Source of the DNA: Veillonellaceae bacterium
GTDB taxonomy: Bacteria; Bacillota_C; Negativicutes; UBA1444
Direction of reading: 5' to 3'
NCBI GenBank assembly: GCA_012798135.1
Contig: JAAZNU010000011.1
Coordinates: 1 to 36,024, forward strand
Length of the DNA stretch: 36,024 nucleotides
Numbering within the stretch: position 1 is the stretch's first letter; the number at the start of each line of letters is the position of its first letter. The notes below the pieces were generated by a model that worked only from the letters and a program-made list of their open reading frames with translations, ran no database searches and was not told the origin of the DNA. Positions 7,465 to 15,699 of the stretch are shown in pieces. The translations under genes and the position numbers were made by a program.

Positions 7465-9174
7465 ATGAAAATTTCCCGCCGAAGTTTCCTTAAAGTCGGC
7501 TTGTCCGGGGCTGTTCTGGTGGCCTGCGGCAATCTGCCCGCCAAATGGATTCGTCCGGTAACTGCGGCCGCCGTGGCGAAAAAGCTGCGGACAACCGCGC
7601 GCACGGTTTTGCCGGCGCCGATTCCGGCCACTTCCCCCAAATTGTTGCCGACAGAACTGGCCAAATATTCACAGTTTGGGTATGGTCGGTGGCACAGCGG
7701 AACGGGGATCGCCTGTGAGAAAAGACTGGACCTGGTGAAGGGCAGCCAGCCTGCTGAGTCGGTAAAGCCGGTGGCGAACTTGCTGCGGTTCTTTACCATT
7801 ACCGACATTCATATCTCCGATAAGGAAACGCCGGCGCAGGCAATATTGTATGGAGTTAAAGGTGGGGTTTCCTCCGCGTATTCGGGGGTCATGCTTTATA
7901 CGACCCATGTTCTCGATGCTGCGATTCAAACGGTCAACGAGATTCACAAGGATACCCCGGTTGATTTTGGGATGTCCCTGGGGGATGCCTGCAACAATAC
8001 ACAATATAATGAGGTACGCTGGTACATCGACATCCTCGACGGGAAAACCATTCGGCCCAGTTCCGGGTCGCATGCCGGAGAAGACAGCATCGATTTTCAG
8101 AAGCCTTACAAGGCGGCGGGTTTGGACCGAACGATCCCCTGGTATCAGACTTTGGGGAACCATGACCATTTCTTTATCGGGTTTCTGCCGCAAAACGAGT
8201 ATAGCCGGCAAACCCTGGTCGGCAGGAATATCATCAATATGGGCAATGTGTTCGCCGATCCCCGGGGGATGGACAGCCGCGGATTCTATATGGGCGCGAT
8301 CGATGGCGGAACTCCCTACGGAGATGTGATTGGCGTCGGTCCGGAGGAAAATTTTGTATCGCCGCCGCAGGTCCGGGCCGCCGACCCGGATCGGCGTTCG
8401 TTGTCGCGCCAGGAATGGATGAAAGAGTTTTTTGACACTTCAACGGCGCCGCTCGGCCATGGATTCTCGCAAAGCAATGTTAACAATGATTTTGCTTGCT
8501 ATAGCTTCGAGCCGAAATCGAATATCCCGATCAAAGTGATCGTTCTTGACAATACCCAACGGGATGAAGACGCCAATAACCCCCAATCCCTCGGCTATGG
8601 TCATGCCTCGCTCGACCAGAAGCGGTATGACTGGCTGGTAAATGAACTGGAGCGGGGTCAGGCTGAGGACAAGTTGATGATTATTACCGCGCACATCCCG
8701 ATTGGCGTGGAACCATGGCCGTCGATGATGGGCTGGAATCCTGCCGCTCCGGTGACGGAAAAGCAGTTCATCGCCAAATTGCAGGAATATCCGAACCTGA
8801 TTCTGCTTGCCGCTGGTCATCGTCATGGCAATACTGTTACGGCTTTTCCATCTCCGGATCCGACTCGGCCGGAACTAGGTTTCTGGCAAGTCGAAACCTC
8901 GTCTCTGCGGGATTTCCCTCAGCAGTTGCGGCTTTTCGAGATTGTGCGCAACAGTGACGAGACGATTTCCATTCGTGCGACCAACGTAGATCCCGTTGTC
9001 AAAGAGGGAACACCGGCTGCGAAATCCCGGGCTTATGCCATTGGCGCGCAGCAGATATTTAACAACGCGACGCCATATCTGCCGACGGGAACTTATAATG
9101 CGGAACTGGTCGTCCCCCTGACGCCGAAAATGCGGATGAAACTTCGCAGTGCGGGAACGGTCGCCGCCAATTGA
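7465..9174 (+). CDS. Tat-exported metallophosphoesterase (TIGR03768-like)
   Basis: 569-residue calcineurin-type phosphoesterase. The N-terminus carries a textbook twin-arginine signal, SRRSFLKVG at residues 4-12, and then LVAC at 18-21, which fits a lipobox, so it may be a Tat-exported lipoprotein. Metal-site motifs follow: TDIHISD (D114, H116), a GD-x-x-x-N type SLGDACNN, GNHDH, TAHIPIG and AAGHRHGN. The long insertions between GDAC and GNHD and the overall length match the TIGR03768 family rather than compact phosphatases. Its substrate is unknown. GGAGG at 7453-7457 favours ATG 7465 over ATG 7459. The outer-membrane protein gene follows almost directly, suggesting a shared periplasmic role. 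Confidence 0.85.
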   Translation: MKISRRSFLKVGLSGAVLVACGNLPAKWIRPVTAAAVAKKLRTTARTVLPAPIPATSPKLLPTELAKYSQFGYGRWHSGTGIACEKRLDLVKGSQPAESVKPVANLLRFFTITDIHISDKETPAQAILYGVKGGVSSAYSGVMLYTTHVLDAAIQTVNEIHKDTPVDFGMSLGDACNNTQYNEVRWYIDILDGKTIRPSSGSHAGEDSIDFQKPYKAAGLDRTIPWYQTLGNHDHFFIGFLPQNEYSRQTLVGRNIINMGNVFADPRGMDSRGFYMGAIDGGTPYGDVIGVGPEENFVSPPQVRAADPDRRSLSRQEWMKEFFDTSTAPLGHGFSQSNVNNDFACYSFEPKSNIPIKVIVLDNTQRDEDANNPQSLGYGHASLDQKRYDWLVNELERGQAEDKLMIITAHIPIGVEPWPSMMGWNPAAPVTEKQFIAKLQEYPNLILLAAGHRHGNTVTAFPSPDPTRPELGFWQVETSSLRDFPQQLRLFEIVRNSDETISIRATNVDPVVKEGTPAAKSRAYAIGAQQIFNNATPYLPTGTYNAELVVPLTPKMRMKLRSAGTVAAN

Positions 9175-9230
9175 GGCTGTGGCTTTTTTCGTTGGTACCA
9201 GAAATTTTCTGGATGGATCGAGGGGTTGCT

Positions 9231-10157
9231 TTGCTACGAAGGTGCTTGGTTTTTCCATTGCTGCTGATTTTTCTGGTGTTGGGCCGGCCGATTGCCGAAG
9301 CCTCGGAAGGTGCTTCTAGTTATTATTTTCCAGGTTCCAATACCGCTTTCGGGGTCGCGGTTCCGCCACAACCGGGTTTTATGATGGCGAACCAGTGGCT
9401 GTTCTATCAGGGGTCGGCCAAGCAAGCGGTCCTTGGCGGGCGCGTGCAGTTGGATCTTAAGGCCAATGCGGTTTATGATTACCTGGCCGGTTTTTATACC
9501 TTTAAAAAGCCGGTGTGGGGCGGCAGGTTGCAGATTGGAGCGGCGGCACCGACCGGCTTTGTCGATATCCAGGCGAGTGCATCCGCCGGTCTGGGGTCGC
9601 GGACCATTTCTTCATACAACAGCGGATTGGGCGCGGTGATGACATCGGCTTCCTTGTACTGGGAAAAGGGACACACGCATTATAAACTGACGGAAGCCGT
9701 GTTTATGCCGACAGGGTATTACAACCCGCTCAGTATGGCGAATTCTCCCCGAAACTATTGGTCGTTTGATACTTCTCTGGCTATGACCTGGCTCAATAAA
9801 CGGGGACTGGAGTTTTCCATCACGCCGGGAATCATGCTCAACGGGCGCAACCACGCGACCGACTATCAATCGGGCAACGAGTTGCACGTTGATGTGGCCG
9901 TGAATCAATTTTTTAACAAGCAGTTTGCGGCTGGCGTACATGGTTATTATTACAAGCAGATTTCCGGCGACAGCGGGGCCGGCGCCAAACTTGGGGCTTT
10001 TCAGGGGCGATCGCTCGGTTTTGGTCCGGCCATTCTTTGGTTGCCCAAGTTCGGCAAGGGAGACCTTTCGATTGTCCTTAAATGGATGCATGACATCGAT
10101 GACCATAACCGCATGCGCGGGGATTACGGACAGTTTGTGATTGGTTATAAATTTTGA
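9231..10157 (+). CDS. Predicted outer-membrane beta-barrel, 'transporter' family (phenol MetA-pathway/SphA-like, PF13557)
   Basis: About 308 residues: a hydrophobic signal peptide (MLRRCLVFPLLLIFLVLG... ending AEA) followed by alternating polar and aromatic strands with many Gly/Tyr/Asn turns, resembling PF13557 putative outer-membrane transporters. It ends ...VIGYKF; a C-terminal Phe with an aromatic at -3 is the classic BAM beta-signal. This supports a diderm cell. The frame is open from TTG 9171 and contains ATG 9213, but GAGGGG at 9220-9225 lies five bases before TTG 9231, which gives the neatest signal peptide. The start is therefore uncertain among these three. It probably shares a transcript with the preceding Tat phosphoesterase. 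Function unknown. Confidence 0.75.
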   Translation: MLRRCLVFPLLLIFLVLGRPIAEASEGASSYYFPGSNTAFGVAVPPQPGFMMANQWLFYQGSAKQAVLGGRVQLDLKANAVYDYLAGFYTFKKPVWGGRLQIGAAAPTGFVDIQASASAGLGSRTISSYNSGLGAVMTSASLYWEKGHTHYKLTEAVFMPTGYYNPLSMANSPRNYWSFDTSLAMTWLNKRGLEFSITPGIMLNGRNHATDYQSGNELHVDVAVNQFFNKQFAAGVHGYYYKQISGDSGAGAKLGAFQGRSLGFGPAILWLPKFGKGDLSIVLKWMHDIDDHNRMRGDYGQFVIGYKF

Positions 10158-10204
10158 AGCGGTAACTTCTGTTACGTGAAGCAGAAGATATTTGACAGAA
10201 AAGA

Positions 10205-10243
10205 ACAGGCCGTGCCGAAACATCATGTTTTGGCGCGGCCTGT
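10205..10243 (-). terminator. Rho-independent terminator of alr
   Basis: Two 18-base arms (10205-10222 and 10226-10243) pair almost completely with G-U exceptions and a three-base loop TCA. Read on the minus strand the hairpin is followed by TTCTTTTC (complement of 10197-10204), so it terminates alr. The + side lacks a T-run, but the stem could still block read-through from the barrel gene converging on alr. Confidence 0.8.
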
Positions 10244-10257
10244 CAACGTAAGGATTA

Positions 10258-11370
10258 TTAGCCGTTGTAGATTCGGGGAACCCGGGGACTGATGCCGCAG
10301 GCCAGTTCATAATTGATGGTACCGGCCAGACCGGCGAGTTCCGTCAGCGTGATTTCAGCGTCGCCCTGCCGGCCGCAGAGGACGACTTCATCGCCGACGG
10401 CGGCATCGCAATCCGGCCCGAGATCGATGACCGTCTGATCCATACATATCCGGCCCACAACCGAACGGCGACTTCCCCGGACGAGAACCGTCGCTTTGTT
10501 GGAGAGGTGTCGGCTGTAACCGTCGGCATAACCGATGGGGAGGGTCGCGAGCCAAGTCGGTGCGGCCGTGTGGTAGGTACAGCCGTAATTCACGGGTGTG
10601 CCGGTGGGTACATGCTTGATAAACACGATCCGTGTCACCAGCGACATGACCGGTTCCAAGGCCAGATGAAGTTTCATTCCGGGGTCGGGCGGCAATCCAT
10701 ACAGAATGATACCCGGACGAACCGCATTGAAGAAGGCGTCGGGATAGGAATCCGTCGCCGCGCTGTTGGCGGCGGAAATGATCGGTAAATCGACGCCGGC
10801 GGCCTGCAATCCGGCCAGCGCCTGCTGAAGGCGATCCAGTTGCGTCAGAGTGAATGTGGGATCGGTTTCGTCCGCTGTCGCAAAATGGGTGAACAGACCC
10901 TGAATTTTTAACCCTGACAGATTCTGCGCCTGTCGGGCGAATGAGACCGCATCCTCCGGCTGTACACCGATGCGTCCCATGCCGGTATCGAGTTTGAGCA
11001 TGACCCGGACCGGCTGTTTATATCGCTCGCCGATTTGCTGGAAGGCTTGGAGCCCTTCCAAGGTTGCGACGGTAGCCGTCAAATCGTGTTCTGCAAAAAG
11101 ATGGGCCTGTTCCGGCAAGGTTAAGCCGAGTACCAGGATGGGCGCCCGGATTCCGGCGGCGCGAAGCTCGATTCCTTCCTCTGGAATCGCCACGGCCAGC
11201 CAATCCGCGCCGGCGCCTAGGGCAGACCGGCTGACGGGAATCGCGCCATGCCCATAGGCATTGGCTTTGACGACGGCAATCATTCGGGATGATGGCGGCA
11301 GACTGGCACGGATGGTTCGGACATTTTGTCTGACTGCGGATAAATCAATTCGGGCTTGTGTGGGTCGCAA
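10258..11370 (-). CDS. alr: Alanine racemase
   Basis: 370-residue PLP enzyme converting L- to D-alanine for peptidoglycan. The PLP lysine is K35 in AVVKANAYGHG; the glycine-rich phosphate-binding region and the C-terminal tyrosine region (VNYGCTYHT, then LPIGYADGYSR) are intact, as is GRICMDQTVIDLG. Full length for the family. The start is TTG at 11370: in this frame a TGA lies 12 bases upstream (GGC GAT GTC CCT between), so no other start is available, and GAGG sits about 10 bases before it. In many Firmicutes alr follows acpS and nnr; here it is inverted and separated from them. Confidence 0.95.
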   Translation of the reverse strand: MRPTQARIDLSAVRQNVRTIRASLPPSSRMIAVVKANAYGHGAIPVSRSALGAGADWLAVAIPEEGIELRAAGIRAPILVLGLTLPEQAHLFAEHDLTATVATLEGLQAFQQIGERYKQPVRVMLKLDTGMGRIGVQPEDAVSFARQAQNLSGLKIQGLFTHFATADETDPTFTLTQLDRLQQALAGLQAAGVDLPIISAANSAATDSYPDAFFNAVRPGIILYGLPPDPGMKLHLALEPVMSLVTRIVFIKHVPTGTPVNYGCTYHTAAPTWLATLPIGYADGYSRHLSNKATVLVRGSRRSVVGRICMDQTVIDLGPDCDAAVGDEVVLCGRQGDAEITLTELAGLAGTINYELACGISPRVPRIYNG

Positions 11371-11386
11371 AGGGACATCGCCTCAC

Positions 11387-11435
11387 TTTCCTTGTTTCTA
11401 AGTATTTACCGTCAATGTTACATTTTCCTTGTTTC
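11387..11435. repeat. 12-bp direct repeat in the alr/tsaE divergent promoter region
   Basis: TTTCCTTGTTTC occurs at 11387-11398 and again at 11424-11435, 37 bp apart. It lies between alr (minus) and tsaE (plus), where both promoters must sit. On the minus strand the repeats flank a plausible alr promoter (TTGCGT-N16-TAACAT). A paired operator is possible; no known regulator site was recognised. Confidence 0.5.
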
Positions 11436-11456
11436 AACGCAAGTTTTTTATTTTTA

Positions 11457-11465
11457 TGGTATACT
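11457..11465 (+). promoter_or_regulatory. Extended -10 promoter for tsaE-tsaB-rimI-tsaD
   Basis: TGGTATACT is an extended -10 element (TGn plus a 5/6 -10 hexamer) 25 bases before the chosen tsaE start. The -35 position carries no good match; a T-rich stretch lies immediately upstream. Confidence 0.5.
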
Positions 11466-11490
11466 ACTTGTCAGAAAGGCGGATGGTCGT

Positions 11491-11952
11491 ATGCGACAAC
11501 ATGCCAGTACATCGCCGGCCGCGACCCGGGAACTGGGTCGTCGGCTGTCCCGCTGCCTGGTTCGGGGCGATGTGGTTCTGCTACAGGGCGATTTGGGCGC
11601 TGGAAAAACCGAGTTTGTCAAAGGGATGGCTGAAGGTTTTCGAGCTACGGACCTGGTGACCAGCCCAACCTTTACTTTGCTGAATGTGTATCAGGGCACG
11701 CTGCCGATTTATCATTTTGACCTGTACCGACTGGAAGACGCCGAGGAACTGGACAACATCGGCTTTGACGAATTCGTCGGCGGCGACGGCGTGGCGGTGA
11801 TTGAGTGGGCGGAACGGTTTCTGTCGGTAATGCCGACGGAATACCTCCGGGTGGAGCTACTGCCGGGGAATGCTTCAGAGGCGCGCGTGATCCGGTTTGA
11901 TCCCCATGGGGCGAGATATTTAACCCGTCTGGAAGGAAGGGACCTGTTCTGA
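11491..11952 (+). CDS. tsaE: tRNA t6A biosynthesis ATPase TsaE
   Basis: 153-residue P-loop ATPase that works with TsaB and TsaD to put threonylcarbamoyl on A37 of ANN-decoding tRNAs. Walker A is QGDLGAGKTEFVKG, followed by the family's VTSPTFTLLNVYQG and IYHFDLYRLED segments and a switch-like VIEWAERF. The frame is open back to 11356, but that extension would overlap the alr start and has no conservation; ATG 11491, after the extended -10, gives the normal length. Its stop overlaps the tsaB start region. Confidence 0.93.
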   Translation: MRQHASTSPAATRELGRRLSRCLVRGDVVLLQGDLGAGKTEFVKGMAEGFRATDLVTSPTFTLLNVYQGTLPIYHFDLYRLEDAEELDNIGFDEFVGGDGVAVIEWAERFLSVMPTEYLRVELLPGNASEARVIRFDPHGARYLTRLEGRDLF

Positions 11953-12653
11953 TACTGGCAATTGAGACGGCGACACCGGTGTCCGGCGTCGCCTTGACGA
12001 AATCCGGCCGTTTGCTGGCGGAAATCAACATTCAGACCGGCAATACCCATTCAGAGCGGCTGATGCCGCAAATTGAAACGCTGTTTGCCTTGGGAGGTGC
12101 ATCGCCTTCGGAGTTGAAAGCCGTGGCCGTGAGCATCGGCCCCGGGTCGTTTACCGGGCTGCGGATTGGCCTGACTTCGGCAAAAACTTTGGCGTATGCC
12201 TGGAGTAAGCCCATCGTGGGCGTGCCGACACTGGAGGCCCTGGCCTATGGATGCCCGGCTGGAAACGGTTGGACGGCGACCATGTTGGATGCTCAGAAGG
12301 GACGCGTCTATCTGGCATTGTATCGGTGGCAGAACGGCCGATTGTCCGAAGTTTGGCCGGTGAAAATCGTGGCGATCGAACAGGCACTTCAGGACTTGGC
12401 GGATTTGCCTGGACCAGTGACGGTTTGCGGCGAGCCGGTACGGGAATATCGGGAAATGTTTACGGCCGGCAACGGCAAAGTCGTGCCGGCGCCGGAGCAT
12501 GCCATTATGCCGCGGGCCGCTTGTGTTGCGTTCCTGGGGATGGAACTGTTTCAGGCTGGACTGGCGGTTTCCTCTGCTGAACTGAATCCTTTGTATGTGC
12601 GCCGGGCCGAGGCCGAAGAATTGTGGGAAAAACGTTGTGGAGGCCGAACATGA
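11949..12653 (+). CDS. tsaB: tRNA t6A biosynthesis protein TsaB (non-canonical start)
   Basis: About 234 residues; the inactive ASKHA-fold partner of TsaD. The conserved opening ILAIETATPVSGVAL and the signature VSIGPGSFTGLRIGLTSAKTLAYA are present. The frame has a stop at 11898-11900 and no ATG, GTG or TTG before the conserved first strand; the first standard start is GTG 11979, which would delete ILAIETATP. The likely start is CTG 11949 (GGAAGGGA six bases upstream) or ATA 11952 overlapping the tsaE stop (TGATA). The end overlaps rimI by four bases (ATGA). The gene identity is firm and the exact start is uncertain. Confidence 0.9.
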   Translation: MILAIETATPVSGVALTKSGRLLAEINIQTGNTHSERLMPQIETLFALGGASPSELKAVAVSIGPGSFTGLRIGLTSAKTLAYAWSKPIVGVPTLEALAYGCPAGNGWTATMLDAQKGRVYLALYRWQNGRLSEVWPVKIVAIEQALQDLADLPGPVTVCGEPVREYREMFTAGNGKVVPAPEHAIMPRAACVAFLGMELFQAGLAVSSAELNPLYVRRAEAEELWEKRCGGRT

Positions 12654-13102
12654 ACCCCAATATCCTAGTGCGGCCCATGACAACTGCGGATGTGGATGGC
12701 GTGATGGCGGTCGAGAAGGATTCCTTCGCCACCCCGTGGTCGCGGTCGGCGTTCGAGGAAGAGCTGGCGCAGAACCGTCTGGCCCGTTATCTTGTGGCCG
12801 AGGAAAACGGCCAGGTTGTCGGTTATGCCGGGATGTGGCTGGTGATCAACGAGGCGCACGTGACCAATGTGGCAGTCAGCGGCAGTCGCCGGGGAGCGGG
12901 AATCGGCCGTCTGCTGATGGAAACTCTGATGGGGCTGGCCAGGGAAAACGGCATGGGGTCCATGACGCTGGAAGTACGGGTCTCCAATGCGGTCGCCCGA
13001 CATTTATATGAAACATTGGGCTTTGCGGAAACCGGAATTCGCAAAAATTATTATTCGGAAACCAAGGAGGACGCCTTGATCTTGTGGCGTGAAAAACTTT
13101 GA
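12650..13102 (+). CDS. rimI: Ribosomal protein S18-alanine N-acetyltransferase
   Basis: 150-residue GNAT acetyltransferase. The acetyl-CoA loop is [15 protein letters not shown], preceded by [10 protein letters not shown] and followed by [23 protein letters not shown], the RimI pattern. It acetylates N-termini such as that of ribosomal protein S18. The ATG has GGAGG six bases upstream (12639-12643) and overlaps the tsaB stop by four bases. The tsaB-rimI-tsaD order is a common bacterial arrangement. Confidence 0.93.
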   Translation: MNPNILVRPMTTADVDGVMAVEKDSFATPWSRSAFEEELAQNRLARYLVAEENGQVVGYAGMWLVINEAHVTNVAVSGSRRGAGIGRLLMETLMGLARENGMGSMTLEVRVSNAVARHLYETLGFAETGIRKNYYSETKEDALILWREKL

Positions 13103-14124
13103 ACCGGTTGGTATTGGGGCTGGAAACCAGTTGCGATGAAACATCGGCCGCGGTCATTCTGAACGGACGACAAATTTTGTCCAACATCATTTCTTCGCAA
13201 ATTCCCGTCCATCAAAAGTACGGCGGCGTGGTGCCGGAGCTGGCGTCACGCCGGCATGTGGAGAATGTGATCCCGGTCATCGACCAAGCTTTGTCCGCGG
13301 CCGGCGTCACTTTGCAAGAACTGTCCGCGGTTGGCGTGACGTATGGACCGGGGCTGGTGGGAGCCCTGCTGGTCGGAGTCGCCGCCGCCAAGGCGTTGGC
13401 CTTTGCCCTGGGGATTCCCCTGATTGGCGTTCATCATTTGGAAGGACATATTTCAGCAGCACTGTTGACCTACCCTGAACTGGAGCCGCCGTTCGTATCG
13501 CTGGTTGTTTCCGGCGGCCACACCTCGCTGGTCCATGTCCGGAATTATTCTACGTTCCATTTGTTGGGGCAGACCCGCGACGACGCCGCCGGCGAGGCCT
13601 TTGACAAGGTGGCCCGGCTGCTGGGACTGCCTTATCCGGGCGGTCCGCAGGTGGAACGATTGGCGGTGTCCGGCGATCCTTTGGCAATCCGGTTTCCGCG
13701 TTCCTTTACCAATGAGGATTCTTATGAATTCAGCTTCAGCGGGCTGAAATCAGCCGTAATCAATTATTTGCACACTGCGCAGCAAAGAAAGGAAACCGTG
13801 AATGCCGCCGATGTAGCCGCTTCTTTCCAATTCGCGGTTGTGGATGTTCTGACCCGAAAGGCCATTCAGGCGGTGCGACGCTTTGAGTGCCCAAAACTGG
13901 TGCTGGCCGGCGGGGTGGCAGCCAATGAATCATTGCGGAAAGCGCTGCAGGAAAAGTGTAATTCCGTGGGTATTCAATTTTATTGCCCGGACATCGTTTT
14001 GTGCACCGACAACGCTGCTATGATTGGCTGCCGGGCGTATTACCAATGGCAGTCCGGAGACATTGCCGACCTCTCGTTAAACGCGATCCCGAGCCTGCCG
14101 CTTGGTGGAAAACTTAATAAATGA
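13099..14124 (+). CDS. tsaD: tRNA N6-adenosine threonylcarbamoyltransferase TsaD
   Basis: 341-residue ASKHA-fold enzyme that transfers threonylcarbamoyl from its AMP adduct to A37 of tRNA. The opening [14 protein letters not shown], the metal-binding HLEGH (H113, H117), the glycine loop [11 protein letters not shown], and the C-terminal [12 protein letters not shown] and [10 protein letters not shown] are all present. It starts at TTG 13099, overlapping the rimI stop (TTTGA); no strong ribosome site is seen, so translation is probably coupled to rimI. TTG 13108 is an alternative. tsaC, which makes the adduct, is not in the window. Confidence 0.95.
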   Translation: MNRLVLGLETSCDETSAAVILNGRQILSNIISSQIPVHQKYGGVVPELASRRHVENVIPVIDQALSAAGVTLQELSAVGVTYGPGLVGALLVGVAAAKALAFALGIPLIGVHHLEGHISAALLTYPELEPPFVSLVVSGGHTSLVHVRNYSTFHLLGQTRDDAAGEAFDKVARLLGLPYPGGPQVERLAVSGDPLAIRFPRSFTNEDSYEFSFSGLKSAVINYLHTAQQRKETVNAADVAASFQFAVVDVLTRKAIQAVRRFECPKLVLAGGVAANESLRKALQEKCNSVGIQFYCPDIVLCTDNAAMIGCRAYYQWQSGDIADLSLNAIPSLPLGGKLNK

Positions 14125-14180
14125 TTTGTGGACAGCAGGTCGGGATCATTCGAGGAACCCATATATTCAAGGGGAAACCC

Positions 14181-14210
14181 TGTGGATAACCCTGTTGATA
14201 TTGTGGATAA
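14181..14210 (-). promoter_or_regulatory. Pair of perfect DnaA boxes upstream of the histidine kinase gene
   Basis: TGTGGATAA (the complement of TTATCCACA) occurs exactly at 14181-14189 and 14202-14210. Their starts are 21 bp apart, two helical turns, and they share orientation. Weaker look-alikes lie at 14127-14135 (TGTGGACAG, two mismatches) and on the + strand at 14230-14238 (TTGTTCACA, one mismatch to TTWTNCACA). All sit in the 151-bp gap between tsaD and the kinase gene. They may bind DnaA for regulation or titration; an origin is unlikely since no origin genes are near. Confidence 0.65.
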
Positions 14211-14275
14211 ATTCGGGATAAGCTGAGGGTTGTTCACAGTTGAAGACTGGCATGGCCTGAAAAGGAGTAGCAAAA

Positions 14276-15697
14276 ATGCCCATTCTGGATGAACATTTTC
14301 GCAGGGCCGGCCTGCTGGCAAAGCAGGACAGCCTCTTGCTGGACCAGATATTGGAGCGGCTGGAGCTGGCCGGCGATATATCGCATTCCCAAGTTAGCCT
14401 TTATGTCCGGGTCGGCCGAACTCGCAAATTGGTATTGGCGGGACAAGTGCGTTCACGGGCTGGGCTGTCGCCACAACGGGATAATATTATTGGCATGACT
14501 TTTTCGGCCAGCGAGGAACCGCTCATCTGGCGGACCATCGAAACCGGCGAATGTATTGCCGGACAGCGGGAATGGGCATTGGGGATGGAACCGCTGTTTA
14601 TGGAGACTTTTCCGGTGTTCGCCGCCAATGGGAAAATTATCGCCGCGCTCAGTTTTGAATTAAGCGGCGAAGAAACCGGCGCCGATCACCGAATTTTGTT
14701 GGAAACCGTTTATATGTTACTGGTGTCTGATTTTGATCCCCAAAATGCTTGGGTATACCGACCGGTGTTTTCCCAGGACGGAATTTTGGCCGTCAATGAT
14801 CGGGGTCAGATTATTTACGCCAATTCCGCCGCAACAGGAATATATCGGCTGTTGGGCGTGGGCAGGCTATTGGGCCGGCGTGTTCACGAGCGGGCTTTGC
14901 ATCTGCGATTGGCCGGTAAGGCCAATATCACGGGGCAACCACAGGAAATGGAACTGGAAGTCGGCGGGCTGGTGCTGTCGGAAAAGGCGATTCCGGTGGT
15001 CCAGAGCGGGAAGACCGTCCGTATGTTGCTGTTTGTTGCCGATGTTACCCAACTGCGAAAAAAAGAAAAAGAACTGTTGGTAAAATCGGCTGTCATCCAG
15101 GAAATTCATCACCGTGTGAAAAATAATCTGCAGACCATTGCCAGTCTGCTTCGGCTGCAGGCCCGGCGCAGCGAATCCGCGGCGGTACGGGCGGCGCTGA
15201 AGGAAAGCGTCAATCGCATCTTAAGCATCTCCTTGGTCCATGAGTTTCTCTCCCAACAAGATGAGGAAGTGATCAATGTGGCGGAGGTGGCGCGGAACAT
15301 TTTTGATCTGGTTATTGAAAGCATGGTTGAGCCCGGCTTCGAAATTCAGAAGCTTTTTGAGGCGGAACCGGTTGTTCTGCCATCGGAAAAGGCCAGCAGC
15401 CTGGCCCTGATGGTCAACGAACTGGTGCAGAACGCGATTGAACACGGCTTTGTGGGGCGGCAAAAGGGAACAATTGGCTTGAAATTGGCCGGTGCGGTGG
15501 AACATTGTTGTCGTCTGGAGATATTCGATGACGGAATTGGCCTGCCGCCAAATTTCGACCGGACAAAGACCAAAAGCTTGGGCATCCAGATCGTGCGTAC
15601 GCTGGTGGAGACCGATCTGGGCGGAACGTTCGAGTTATATAGTGAAAACGGCACGCATGCGGTGATTACAATACCCCGGGAGACGAAGGGAGAATGA
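14276..15697 (+). CDS. Sensor histidine kinase, PdtaS/EutW-like (H_kinase_N, PAS, HisKA_2, HATPase)
   Basis: 473-residue soluble kinase without membrane segments. Residues about 1-145 resemble the H_kinase_N (GAF-like) sensor, about 165-265 a PAS domain (DGILAVNDRGQIIYANSAA), and about 272-350 a HisKA_2 dimerisation domain with the phosphoacceptor region EIHHRVKNNLQT (H278/H279). The ATPase domain follows (N-box LMVNELVQNAIEHG, G-box FDDGIGLP, then GIQIVRTL). GGAG precedes the ATG. It is coupled to the ANTAR regulator downstream, the standard PdtaS-PdtaR/EutW-EutV arrangement. The signal it senses is unknown; a cytoplasmic ligand is likely. Confidence 0.9.
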   Translation: MPILDEHFRRAGLLAKQDSLLLDQILERLELAGDISHSQVSLYVRVGRTRKLVLAGQVRSRAGLSPQRDNIIGMTFSASEEPLIWRTIETGECIAGQREWALGMEPLFMETFPVFAANGKIIAALSFELSGEETGADHRILLETVYMLLVSDFDPQNAWVYRPVFSQDGILAVNDRGQIIYANSAATGIYRLLGVGRLLGRRVHERALHLRLAGKANITGQPQEMELEVGGLVLSEKAIPVVQSGKTVRMLLFVADVTQLRKKEKELLVKSAVIQEIHHRVKNNLQTIASLLRLQARRSESAAVRAALKESVNRILSISLVHEFLSQQDEEVINVAEVARNIFDLVIESMVEPGFEIQKLFEAEPVVLPSEKASSLALMVNELVQNAIEHGFVGRQKGTIGLKLAGAVEHCCRLEIFDDGIGLPPNFDRTKTKSLGIQIVRTLVETDLGGTFELYSENGTHAVITIPRETKGE

Positions 15698-15699
15698 TG

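Noticed and set aside
14127..14238. The DnaA-box cluster as a chromosomal origin
   Set aside because: No dnaA, dnaN or AT-rich unwinding element nearby, and only two perfect boxes.
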